Part shown: in pieces, positions 23,464 through 32,515 of the stretch
How positions within the stretch are numbered: position 1 is the stretch's first letter
Layout: the number at the start of each line of letters is the position of its first letter
Source: Colletes latitarsis
Lineage: Eukaryota > Arthropoda > Insecta > Hymenoptera > Colletidae
DNA: 64,000 nucleotides
Direction: 5' to 3'
NCBI RefSeq assembly: GCF_051014445.1
Contig: NC_135136.1
Span: 24,384,001-24,448,000, forward strand
Position numbers and translations under genes: made by a program
Notes under the pieces: generated by a model
Seen by the model: the letters and a program-made list of their open reading frames with translations, nothing else
What the model was told of the DNA's origin: nothing
Database searches by the model: none

Positions 23464-24578
23464 GTTATGCCCGCATCTGGCTCATGATTTTGCCTTCTTC
23501 GCATACTTGTTGGCCAGATCCTGGGTTTTTTTCGTGTTTGAATCACGTAATAATGTGGTAACACACTGAAGCTGTCAAATAAACCTGGTTTCGATCAATA
23601 TTTTAGAGGATAACACCGGTTAGGTCTGGGTTAGGTCTGGGTTATGCCCGCATCTGGCTCATGATTTTGCCTTTTTCGCAAACTTGTTGGCTAGATCCTG
23701 GGTTTTTTTCGGGTTTGAATCACGTAATAATGTGGTAACACACTGAAGCTGTCAATTAAACCTGGTTTCGATCAATATTTTAGAGGATAACACCGGTTAG
23801 GTCTGGGTTAGGTCTGGGATATGCGCGCATCTGGCTTATACTTTCGCCTTTTTCGTAAACTTGTTGGCTAGATCCTGGGTTTTTTTCGGGTTTGAATACC
23901 GCAGTAATGTGGTACCACATTGAAGCAGTCAATTAAACCTGGTTTCGATCAATATTTTAGAGGATAACGCCGGTTAGGTCTGGGTTAGGTCTGGGAAATG
24001 CGCGCATCTGGCTTATACTTTCGCCTTTTTCGCAAACTTGTTGGCTAGATCCTGGGTATTTTCCGTGTTTGAATCACGTAATAATGTGGTAACACACTGA
24101 AGCTGTCAATTAAACCTGGTTTCGATCAATATTTTAGAGGATAACACCGGTTAGGTCTGGGTTAGGTCTGGGTTATGCCCGCATCTGGCTCATGATTTTG
24201 CCTTCTTCGCATACTTGTTGGCCAGATCCTGGGTATTTTCCGTGTTTGAATCACGTAGTAATGTGGTGACACACTGAAGCAGTCAATTAAACCTGGTTTC
24301 GATCAATATTTCAGAGGATAACACCGGTTAGGTCTGGGTTAGGTCTGGGATATGCGCGCATCTGGCTTATACTTTCGCCTTTTTCGTAAACTTGTTGGCT
24401 AGATCCTGGGTTTTTTTCGGGTTTGAATACCGCAGTAATGTGGTACCACATTGAAGCAGTCAATTAAACCTGGTTTCGATCAATATTTTAGAGGACAACA
24501 CCGGTTAGGTCTGGGTTAGGTCTGGGTTATGCCCGCATCTGGCTCATGATTTCGCCTTCTTCGCATACGTGTTGGCCA

Positions 24579-24763
24579 CTGGTTGGCGATAAAACTGTAA
24601 GATAAAGGATGAATTAAGTTCCAAGTCCCTAAAATTTTCCAAATCATAGATTTAAAAATGATTTAGATATTTACATGATTTTAGTGTGGGTATTTATACA
24701 AGTATGTAAATCTCTATTTATGCATAACATGTTACCCCTAAATGGGCAAGTTAATGAATTATA
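24579..24763. other. spacer between S1 and MITE E3
   Basis: 185 bases of AT-rich sequence with no recognised feature. It is the same in all four units and marks the fixed right edge of S1. Confidence 0.7.
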
Positions 24764-25582
24764 CAGGGTGTTCGGCCACCCCTGGGAAAAATTTTAATGA
24801 GGGATTCTAGAGGCCAAAATAAGACGAAAATCAAGAATAAAAATTTGTTAATGGAGGCTTCGTTAAAAAGTTATTAACAATTAAATTCAACAATTTCAAA
24901 TCGTTCTGAAAAAATTATTTTCAGCTGCGGGGGTCAATTACAATCATTTTTGGTCATTACACATACCTCCGAAATCTTATCCACTTTCGAGAAAAAAATT
25001 CGAGAAGGTGTTGAAGTTTTTCGACGAAAAAAAAATTTGTCAAATCGTTTTGGAAAAATTATTTTCGGTTGCGGGGGTCAATTACAATCATTTTTGGTCA
25101 TTACACGTACCCTCGAAATCCTACGCACTATCGAGAAAAAAATTCCTTACCGAAAATCTAATTTGGCGCCTAAATTTTTCGACGAAAAAAAAAAATTTCA
25201 AAACGTTCTGGAAAAAATATTTTTAGTTGCAGGGGTAAATTACAATAATTTTTGGTCACTAGACATACTCCCGGAATTCTACCCACTTTCGAGAAAAAAA
25301 TTCGAGAATGTGTGAAATTTTTCGACGGAAAAAAAAAATTCCAAATCGTTTTGGAAAAAATATTTTTAGTTGCAGGGGTCAATTACAATAATTTTTGGTC
25401 ATTACGCATACCCTCGAAATCTTGCGCATTTTCTAGAAAAAAATTCATTATGGGCGGAACTTTAAACGTTAATAATTTTTTAACAAAGCCTCGATCAACA
25501 AATTGGTATTCTTGATTTTCGTCTTATTTTGGCCTCTAGAATCCCCCATTAAAATTTTTCCCAGGAGTGGCCGAACACCCTG
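24764..25582. mobile_element. MITE E3, 819 bp, TA-flanked, U0
   Basis: Inverted ends of about 125 bp begin cagggtgttcggccac at both tips, with TA outside each. The interior is four imperfect direct repeats of roughly 142-158 bp (tgcgggggtcaattac words near 24,928 and 25,073; tgcaggggt near 25,231 and 25,373). Several 70-121-codon open frames lie here on both strands, built from the same repeated peptide scraps, so they are not genes. No transposase. The TIR length and internal tandem repeats are unusual for a simple MITE. Confidence 0.85.
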
Positions 25583-26276
25583 TATACATGTTAATTGTAT
25601 AATAATAACCCTTTGTTCCTCATAAAAATTCACAACTGAATTGCTATCATTCTAAAAAAATCCATCCCAAAATATATTATCAAAACTAGTAATAAATTAT
25701 TTGAACAAGGTGATAACAGATTTGAAATATTTAATAAAATTTAAATACCAGATATTGATAGTATTAATAAAATATAATATTAATACTATTTTGACACTGT
25801 TATTTGATTTTAATATTAATTATAGATACTTTGATTATTGATTTATTAAAACATAAAGTTAATGAAGTCCCAGTAGATTATAAATATTTTAAAGAGCATG
25901 AATTAGCATAGAATTTCATAAAAAATTTGATGAGTGATAGAATGTAACTTGAATAATCTGAATTTTGTAGCTTTTACTATATCTTTGGATATGGAATCAC
26001 AGATTCATTTTATTAATAAAAATAGAGATAGTACTGATGATTTGCTCAGACTCGTTAAAGTAAGTGGGCCAAGTGGGAAGAATATTAAGATAGATGGATA
26101 GATATTGGTAAAAGTATACTTCTTGTCCTTATATAGGAAATCTTTAATATTACAAATAAACTCTTTCTGTAAAATCTTGAACTTATCATTATAATTTATA
26201 GAATTAAAGTCAACGCATCTAATAATGAAAGTGAACTGAAGTATTTTATAGACTTGTCAAGAACGTTTTTTGGTAT
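25583..26276. other. AT-rich filler after MITE E3
   Basis: Nothing coding recognised. About 65 bases at 26,056-26,120 (aagtaagtgggccaagtggg and following) resemble 29,319-29,385 in the same orientation; the match fades beyond that. Equivalents: 35,279-35,972, 44,978-45,671 and 54,664-55,357. Confidence 0.5.
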
Positions 26277-26397
26277 ATTCCTAGCAAACGACCCGTTCAA
26301 CGATCGGGATGAGTTATACGTAATTCGATTCGTCTAATTCAGTATATTATTTCATTAGTATATGCATTTCATTATCTGCGGAAATTCGGTATTTTTA
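26277..26397 (+). repeat. left inverted-repeat arm, U0
   Basis: About 120 bases (from tattcctagcaaacg through gcggaaattcggtattttt) match the reverse complement of 29,082-29,200 with moderate divergence. The two arms enclose 2.7 kb holding the ISXO2-like exon pair and the copia remnant. They could be the degenerate ends of an old DNA transposon. Confidence 0.65.
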
Positions 26398-27025
26398 CAA
26401 AGTAACTAAGTATTTTAAATATATTCTGATAGGTTCACAGGTGGAAACAAGTGACTGTCGTTACCTGTGTTCAAAATGCCAGCTAGTAAAATGCTAATTT
26501 GTTAACAATAACATTTGTTGAATGAAATTTCTGCTATTTCTGCAAATATCTCATTGAATAAATCACCATCTTTCTATTACATATACATTTACTAAATACA
26601 TAATGGCTCAGGTATCCAATGAAGTTACTCTTATTGGAAATATAAAATATTGATAGTATTATATGTTAGAAAAAAGTGGTGTCTTCAATTTAATTCATGT
26701 AAGCATCAGTAATGAGATCTTGAAAATTGACGCTGTGATTAATTTTCAAATGGCCTCTGTGCCATTATTTCTACAACAAAATGTTGATTCATCAGTCTCT
26801 ATCTACTCTACCCTTCCACAATTGCTGCGCAGTATTTTTATTTAATGTTAGTTATATAATATATCACGACATTGCTCATAATTATACGTTAGCATATATG
26901 GTAATTTTAAAACAATATCTGTAACTGAGTTTGTTTTTAGAAAACCACGTTCTTTGCTTTTCAAATATCTTTATATAATGCAATGGCTTTTAAAAACTAA
27001 GGGTATAAACATCTCACCATAAACC
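26398..27025. other. AT-rich region upstream of ISXO2-like remnant
   Basis: A 60-codon open frame at 26,663-26,845 has no recognisable motif. If the enclosing element was an ISXO2-type transposon, its first catalytic aspartates should lie here, but I cannot find them. Equivalents: 36,094-36,721, 45,793-46,420 and 55,479-56,106. Confidence 0.45.
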
Positions 27026-27339
27026 GTAAATAGTTTACATTTTAAAGATCCAGAAACAGGCGCTCATACGAATAAAACAGAAACTACGTGGAAGCATAGT
27101 AAACACTTTTTGCCTGAATATTGTCGGTTAGTATTTGCAGTTCCACACGTTTTTTAATATGTTTTTCTAACATATAATACAAAATAATAAATATTATATT
27201 TTCTATTTTCAGCAAAAAAGATAATTTCATTGGGTACTTAAGCCATTACGTGTTTTATAAACCTTCCAAGCAAGGAAAGGATGATTTATTTAATCAGTTC
27301 TTAAAAGAAATTTCAGAAATTTCATTTGATGATGATTGA
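27026..27339 (+). pseudogene. ISXO2/Merlin-type transposase C-terminal remnant with intron, U0
   Basis: The first exon piece (27,026-27,126) reads HFKDPETGAHTNKTETTWKH, the block around the third catalytic residue of ISXO2-like (IS1595/Merlin) DDE transposases, whose family form is ...DP.TGAHT..IE..W. A GT...AG intron of 86 bp (27,127-27,212; donor gttagt, acceptor ctattttcag) joins it in phase to a second exon reading KKDNFIGYLSHYVFYK, the expected downstream block, ending at TGA 27,337. A stop lies just upstream of the first block and the N-terminal half with the two aspartates is missing. The intron and the clean end suggest it was once an expressed eukaryotic copy. Confidence 0.8.
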
Positions 27340-27682
27340 TTCTGTAAAAAATCAAAATATACCAGACTTAGATGATAATGAAATTTAATAATAAAAACAA
27401 GTTAAGCCAACGTACTGCGTGCAATAGTAATTTACTATATATTGTAAACACTGTCAGCGGCGGGGAGACATTTTTTACTGTTGCTGCATGTACTGTCTAC
27501 ATACCTGGTTTTAATACTGTCCACCTGACCGACTCGTGGAAGTTCTATGCCTAAAAAAATGATTTTTATGCATCATACAAATTCTTCTACAAATTCCCAT
27601 TTGACAATGTAGAATAGATCCAATTAGATAAATTATTTATAATTTTTAAAATGAACATAGCAACGATTTAATGTTAATCATT
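27340..27682. other. spacer between ISXO2-like remnant and copia end
   Basis: A 60-codon open frame at 27,372-27,554 has no family match that I recognise. The 3' end and 3' LTR of copia should lie here if the element were complete; neither is present. Equivalents: 37,036-37,378, 46,735-47,077 and 56,421-56,763. Confidence 0.5.
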
Positions 27683-27829
27683 ACATTACCAATCTTTCCA
27701 GATATTAGTTTAAAACCATCACCAACTTTAATATCAACCGGGTTTTGTAGATTTTTGGATTCATAAAAGTACTCATCTGTGTTTATTATGTGATCTGAGC
27801 AACCACTATCTAGTAGCCATTTAATATTT
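27683..27829 (-). pseudogene. copia-type aspartic protease remnant
   Basis: The minus strand reads WLLDSGCSDHIIN near 27,819-27,780, matching the protease active site of copia polyproteins (W-L-L/I-D-S-G with catalytic Asp), followed by a plausible VKVGDG-like strand (IKVGDGFKL). Only this start of the protease domain is present. It is out of frame with the gag zinc-knuckle remnant and separated from it by stops. Confidence 0.8.
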
Positions 27830-27959
27830 CTACTTCTTCTATTTTGCTACTTTTCATTACTTCAACCTTGAATGAATTGTAATTTCTACTGTCATCTAGA
27901 CTCGAATTTCCAGCCACTTTTCTATCGTGTCTATTTTGTATATGTTTGAAAAGGTTGCC

Positions 27960-28747
27960 TTTTGTAATAATTATTAAAGTTTTCTGGGCAGTAACGTTGG
28001 ATGTGCCCTGACTTATTACACTGACTTAACATACCGCTTCAGTAGTCGTTGCACTGCTATGCTGATTATCCTTTGAATTGAGATACTTGTTCTGATTGCG
28101 TTGTACGTGTCGAAACCTATGACCTCTAGGATTTTTAGTTAAATTTGAACTAAACGTGCGAGTGTAATTTCTGCTGTACTCAAAGTAGTAACTTTTACCG
28201 TTTCTCTTTTGATACTCTAACAGTAATTTAGATTTTACATACTCAACTGTTTTCTCCTTCGTTGGCAGTGCATCAATAATATCAACAATACGTGAGAAGT
28301 TAACGTTAATAACAGATAATTCAATTTATCCTCTTCATTCACAGTCTCACCAGTATTTTTAAGCCTATTTATATGCGTTTCAAATTCGTTAAAGAAGTCA
28401 CTTGGATTTTCACCTTCTTTCATTTTTAATTCTAACAATCTTCTTTTACACAATAGCTTTACTGCACTGTTTTTAACTAGATAAATTTCGTCAAGCTTTG
28501 CAATCATATTTTTCGCAGTCGTTTCTGATATTATTAATTCTAACTGAGTGTTTGAAATACTGTTTACGATGTAACTTTTTGCTTTAATTTCCTTTTTTAT
28601 TCCAATCTTCGACTCTTATTTCAGCCGGTCTTTCATCATGTAGAATAACCTCGTTACAGTCTTTCATTTCTAAAAATAAATTTAGCCTGAATTTCCAGTT
28701 CCATAAAATATTTGTAACATGAAATCGTCCTTTTTTTCACTTGCCAT
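27960..28747 (-). pseudogene. copia-type gag polyprotein remnant (UBN2-like)
   Basis: Probable start ATG at 28,747 (MASEKKDDFMLQIF). Next come a WKFRL block and IKAKSYIVNSIS, the longest open piece (28,507-28,235: KLDEIYLVKNSAVKLLCKRR and EGENPSDFFNEFE), then after a frameshift IVDIIDALPTKEKTVEYVK. These match the gag-polypeptide of LTR copia type (UBN2). Near 28,000 a CCHC zinc knuckle survives as CNKSGHIQRYC, with its first cysteine shifted out of frame. At least three frameshifts plus stops break it. Gag would have formed the virus-like particle and bound RNA. Confidence 0.85.
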
Positions 28748-28818
28748 GCTTCAAACTTAGGTTATCTTCCTTTCACAACTAAATTTCTTTTCTTTACTGT
28801 TAACGAACAAACCACGGA

Positions 28819-28830
28819 CCTCTGCTACCA
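28819..28830 (-). other. copia primer binding site
   Basis: The minus strand begins TGGTAGCAGAG directly after the LTR end TAACA. This is complementary to the CTCTGCTACCA 3' end expected for an insect initiator tRNA-Met, from memory of that tRNA. The match fades after about 11 bases. Equivalent sites: 547-558, 38,515-38,526, 48,214-48,225 and 57,900-57,911. Confidence 0.65.
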
Positions 28831-28950
28831 TGTTAAAATACTGTTTATATTATTTATTATAATGAATCTTGTTACAAAACAAACACACTTATTTTCCATT
28901 GTGAAAAGAAAACTTAAAAACTAAAAGAACATTCCTCGACGTGTGCTTCT

Positions 28951-29015
<65 letters not shown>

Positions 29016-29073
29016 CCTAAACACTAAAGAAACTAACGAATTTTAAGTCATATTTCTAACAATAACAGTAACA
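28831..29073 (-). repeat. copia 5' LTR with (CA)30 tract, U1
   Basis: 243 bp with TGTTA...TAACA ends. An uninterrupted CA tract fills 28,953-29,012, which explains the extra length relative to U0. Confidence 0.75.
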
Positions 29074-29081
29074 GTTTATAA

Positions 29082-29200
29082 AAAAATAACGAATTTCCAC
29101 AGATGCATAGAAATGCATATCAATAATGTACTGAATTAGGCGAATCGAATAATGTATAACTCACCCCGATCCGTGAACGGGCCTAGCGTTTGCTAGGAAT
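29082..29200 (-). repeat. right inverted-repeat arm, U1
   Basis: Inverted partner of 26,277-26,397, starting 8 bases past the copia LTR. The outer tip gtttgctaggaat pairs with attcctagcaaac of the left arm. Confidence 0.65.
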
Positions 29201-29641
29201 GTTCCATAACTTTTCAACAAAGTCTAAAATTTTTCCCAAGGGTTTTTGAATACCTATACACTGTATAGATATCCTGTTTCCTTCAACCGAACGACACGTG
29301 TCCCTAAAAAATATATTTATAAAGTAAGTCGGTCAAGTAGGAAGAATATTCAGATATTTAAGAATATGAATGTATTGGTAAAAATATCCATTCCTCTTAC
29401 CTTTATGTCCTGTGTATTGGATAATATAGATTTACATACTTTTACCGCTGAATTCGAAATTCTGAACTAAACATAGGTACAGGACTCGTCAAAACCGTTT
29501 TTCATTCTTTTTATAGTTTTATCTGTTTTCCAAAAAACAACCAATTAAATTAAGTTGCAAGAATGCAAAAGCGATAAAACTTACAGAGGCTTTAAATGTT
29601 TACTTAAGACTTTGCCTTTTGTAAAAACCGGCGATATTGAC

Positions 29642-29666
29642 TGTGTGTGTGTGTGTGTGTGTGTGT
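29642..29666. repeat. (TG)n microsatellite, U1
   Basis: About 25 bases of alternating TG, against about 10 in U0. Similar tracts occur at about 39,341-39,364, 49,029-49,050 and 58,717-58,740. Confidence 0.85.
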
Positions 29667-29768
29667 AAATCGTCGTACGTTCGTGCCCGGTGCAGTAAAA
29701 CACGTGCATCGATCTAAGTTACGTACGTTCCTCACGTGCCACTTTCTCAATCTATACTTTTAAATAAA

Positions 29769-29908
29769 AATTTTCGATGAGGTGCATTTGTAGCTATTAC
29801 GTGTAGCATCATGAGCAAACTCTTAGAAAATCACTCCTACTCCTCATTTGGACAGAATTTTTACTTTCATGATTATAGCGAAAAGTCGTTTTCCTGCTCG
29901 GGGAACAC
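29769..29908 (+). repeat. S2 satellite relic monomer, U1
   Basis: About 140 of the 148 positions of an S2 monomer, in the same orientation as the array at 58,843-64,000 and clearly diverged from it (for example gatgaggtgc versus gacgtgc, and cactcctactcctcattt versus cgctcgtacgtctcgttt). MITE E1 lies 7 bases downstream, so the MITE probably entered an S2 monomer. Confidence 0.88.
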
Positions 29909-29915
29909 ATATGTA

Positions 29916-30778
29916 CAGGGTGTTCGGCCACCCCTGGGAAAAATTTTAATGGGGGATTCTAGATGCCAAAATACGAAAATACAGACGAAAATCAAGAATA
30001 CCAATTTGTTGATAGAGGCTACGTTAAAAAGTTATTAACAATTAAACTAAAAAATTTCAAATCGTTCTGGAAAAATTGTTATCGGTTGCGGGGGTCAATT
30101 ACAATCATTTTTGGTGAATACACATACCTCCGAAATCTTACCCACTTTCGAGATAAAAATTCGAGAATGTGTGAAATTTGTTCGATGGAAAAGAAAAATT
30201 TCAAATCGTTTTGGAAAAATTATCTTCGGTTGCGGGGGTTACTTACAACCATTTTGGGTGAATCGTCATATCCCCCTAATCATGCGCATTTTCGAGAAAG
30301 AAATTCAGTACGGGCGGAACTTTAAACGTTAACAACTTTTTAATAAAGCCTCCATTAACAAATTGGTATTCTTGATTTTCGTCTTACTTTGGTCTCTAGA
30401 ATCCCCTGGGAGAAATTGTAATGGGAGATTCTAGAGGTTAAAGTAGAACGAAAATCAAGAATACCAATTTGTTGATGGAGTAATACGATACTAAACAAAG
30501 TTATTGACGTTTAAAGTTCCGCTCTTACTTTCGAATTTTTTTCTCGAAAATGCGCAGGATTTCGTATGTGGTATGTCTATTCACCGAAAATAATTGTAAT
30601 TGACCCCCGAAACCGAAAGTAATTTTTTCAGAACGATTTGAAATTTTTTTATTTAATGTTATTAATAACTACTTTTTAACGAAACCTCAGTCGAAAAATT
30701 GATATTCTTAATTTTCGTCTTATTTTGGCTTCTAGAATCTCCCATTAAAATTTTTCCCAGGTGTGGCCAAACACCCTG
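29916..30778. mobile_element. MITE E1, short form (863 bp), U1
   Basis: Same ends and fused centre as at 1,561-2,938, minus about 515 bp. The lost block is bounded by two near-identical stretches (taatttt..cagaacgatttgaaatttt), so deletion by recombination between internal direct repeats is the simple explanation. Confidence 0.82.
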
Positions 30779-30884
30779 TATATATTAAATCAATATTAAT
30801 GAAATTACACCTTGACCGAATTCATTTCAATCCCCACACTAATACATATATTGTGTGTATGTACCATAAATGGTCGAGAATGGA

Positions 30885-31223
30885 GTCACCTTTCCTATAT
30901 TGGTATTATTAGATGGTCGCAGGTCCTGCATAAATTTCAATTTACATAATTTTTGTTTTGAGTAAACTCATTTTACTTTTTTGTATATTATTACCTAATG
31001 CAACTCATATTTTCCAGCCATGCGATGTAGGAATATTTAGACGATTAAAAGTTGCATGGCGAAGGGTAGTGCAGGAACATAGACAAAGTACGTAGGTAGA
31101 CTAAACCCATTACGAAGGTGAATTTCGCACCAATATATATATCATACCATATATAAATTCCATGAAGAAGGAAATGCTTTTAAAGCTTGTGGTGGCCTAT
31201 GACCGTTTAACTCAAATACAATT
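30885..31223 (+). pseudogene. pogo/Tigger-type DDE transposase remnant, U1
   Basis: As at 3,045-3,380, with one extra codon (attattacc for attacc) before the PNATH block and a few substitutions. The same stop codons disrupt it. Confidence 0.82.
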
Positions 31224-31683
31224 TACTAGACAAAACGTATTTCAGAAAGAAGAAAATAAATTAGAATTCATGTCGCCAGATGAAACTGACATCAATGACA
31301 GCAATATAGGTAGTTTTACATAGCATTCAAGAGCATATTCCAGATGATCTGAGAGGGGAACAATTTTCTTTTCTATATAGAAAATATTAAAATACAATCG
31401 GGACACAACTAAGACACAACACAAGACACAACTCGCAGAGAGAAAGCACTGCTGATGTTCAACGCAGTGCAGTTCATAGTAACAGTAAAACCAATACCAG
31501 TGTAGAAGACTAATTTAACAACGTTTCGCTAGAAGAAACTAATATATGATATACTGATCATTAATTAACTTTAATATTTCATGACAATGATGCTTTTACT
31601 TTTTTCTAATGGGAATTGTTTTGTTTCCGATGGTACTGAAATCAAACTACATTAATTCTACAACGTTACTTTACTTATTTTCT

Positions 31684-32080
31684 CGTAAAGACAAAGATTC
31701 TTCAGAATCTATTCTGGATAAACATTATCAACATTATCAAAAGATTGAAAAAACAACAAAGAAAAGAAAAGAAAAGAAAAGAAAAGAAAAGAAATATAGA
31801 AAGAGTGTGTGCAATCAAAGTTACATCAAAGACATGAAAATAGGCTCAGCTTGAAAAAATAGAAGCAATTGATAACCAGGAAAAAGAAAAACAAAGAATG
31901 AAAGAAGAACGATTAGAAAAGAAAAAAACAAGCCGAGAAATTAAAAGAAGAAAAGCTATTGAAAAAAGAAAGAAAAACAGAAAAATGAAAAGGAAAAGGA
32001 AAAGGAGAAAGAAAAGCAAGACGAAGAGAAGGAGAAATGTAAAACTCAAACTAAAAATAAAAATAAAGTTAAGAACGTGA
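31684..32080 (+). pseudogene. lysine/arginine-rich tail, U1
   Basis: Equivalent of 3,841-4,226, with one more AAAAG unit and one more aaaagg unit. The longest basic frame is 31,898-32,080. Confidence 0.45.
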
Positions 32081-32515
32081 AAAGAAAATAATAAATAATA
32101 TTATTGTGTTGTTTTTACAGGGTGAATGTAGTAACTGAACCAGGTGGTTATGACTATGCAACATTTTTATTAGCATCTTTTTCAAACTCCACTTGGAACA
32201 ACACTGTACGTATGTATGTATGGGATTATCAGGAACCGTGTTTGTTCGTTAATCGGCACACTCGTATTTATTTCGTTAAACACAGTCACACCTACTACGT
32301 ACTTTTCTTCAATCTTTCTCTCTTCCGTGCTGTCTTTTCTCGCTTTCTGGGTTATTCACCCATCAGCTGTTCGGCCGTACGCTCGCCGCGTGTTGACGGC
32401 TTTTTCGGCGGTAACCGTCTTCGCTCGTGCAAGCTCGTGGACAGCGAACGATTCGCTGTACGGCCAAAAATTCGTGCGCGATTTAATAATTTTCAACTGC
32501 ACGGTTCCCTACATA

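Larger units (their letters stand above)
5346..24578 (+). repeat. S1 satellite array, about 109 monomers of 177 bp
   Basis: A head-to-tail array, all in one orientation. Anchor positions 5371, 5548, 5725, 5901, 6078, 6255, 6432 and 6609 show a 177-bp period, and the last anchor at 24,426 gives about 109 monomers. Each monomer has a TGTG-N4-CACA dyad, a ttagaggataac block, usually two tandem TTAGGTCTGGG motifs, and a gttggccagatcctggg block. Two main variant classes are mixed: one with ttatgcccgcatctggctcatgat, the other with atatgcgcgcatctggcttatac. Four monomers have lost exactly one 11-base motif (about 7,747, 15,870, 20,458 and 22,216). The outermost monomers match those bordering the short arrays in U1-U3, so expansion was internal. 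No open frame of note and no spacers. Confidence 0.97.
1..28272 (+). repeat. 9.7-kb composite repeat, copy U0 (divergent, expanded)
   Basis: Position 1 matches 28,273, 37,969, 47,668 and 57,354, so the window opens inside a tandemly repeated composite unit. U0 is about 18.6 kb longer than its sisters because its S1 satellite is expanded. It also keeps sequence that U1-U3 lack: about 515 bp inside MITE E1, about 19 bp near 1,283-1,302, and 5 bp near 884-889. Its CA and TG microsatellites are short. These differences suggest it is an edge copy that escaped the homogenisation seen in U1-U3. The choice of unit start is arbitrary, because the true duplication breakpoints cannot be read from a tandem array. 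Confidence 0.9.
27683..29073 (-). mobile_element. copia-type LTR retrotransposon, 5' fragment
   Basis: In minus-strand order: a 243-bp LTR (29,073-28,831), a primer binding site (28,830-28,819), a gag remnant (28,747-27,960) and a protease remnant (27,829-27,683). Integrase, reverse transcriptase, RNase H and the 3' LTR are missing, so the element is truncated and defective. The LTR ends right where homology to the other inverted arm stops, which suggests copia inserted in that arm. The fragment was then carried along in every amplification of the 9.7-kb unit. Confidence 0.85.

Noticed and set aside
5346..24578. Regular repeats as a possible CRISPR array
   Set aside because: Monomers are joined directly with no unique spacers, the 177-bp period is far too long, and the context is eukaryotic. 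The 148-bp S2 array fails for the same reasons.
5346..24578. CENP-B box in S1
   Set aside because: I looked for the nTTCGnnnnAnnCGGGn pattern and found only partial resemblance (ttcgtgtttgaatcacg), which lacks the CGGG part.
5346..24578. S1 as a true interstitial telomere
   Set aside because: The 11-mer never runs beyond two adjacent copies; about 155 bases of other sequence separate the pairs, so this is a satellite containing telomere-like motifs and not a telomere tract.
24950..25515. Open frames of 72-121 codons on both strands inside the MITEs
   Set aside because: They overlap each other in several frames, repeat the same scraps of peptide, and follow the internal 145-bp repeats. No domain is recognisable.
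27788..28747. Intact domesticated gag gene
   Set aside because: The copia gag has several frameshifts and stops and is identical in all copies. Its longest open piece covers 90 codons, the last part of which is out of frame.
28819..28830. tRNA gene suggested by the tRNA-Met-like sequence
   Set aside because: Only about 11 bases match a tRNA 3' end, directly next to an LTR. This is a retroelement primer binding site; no cloverleaf is possible around it.
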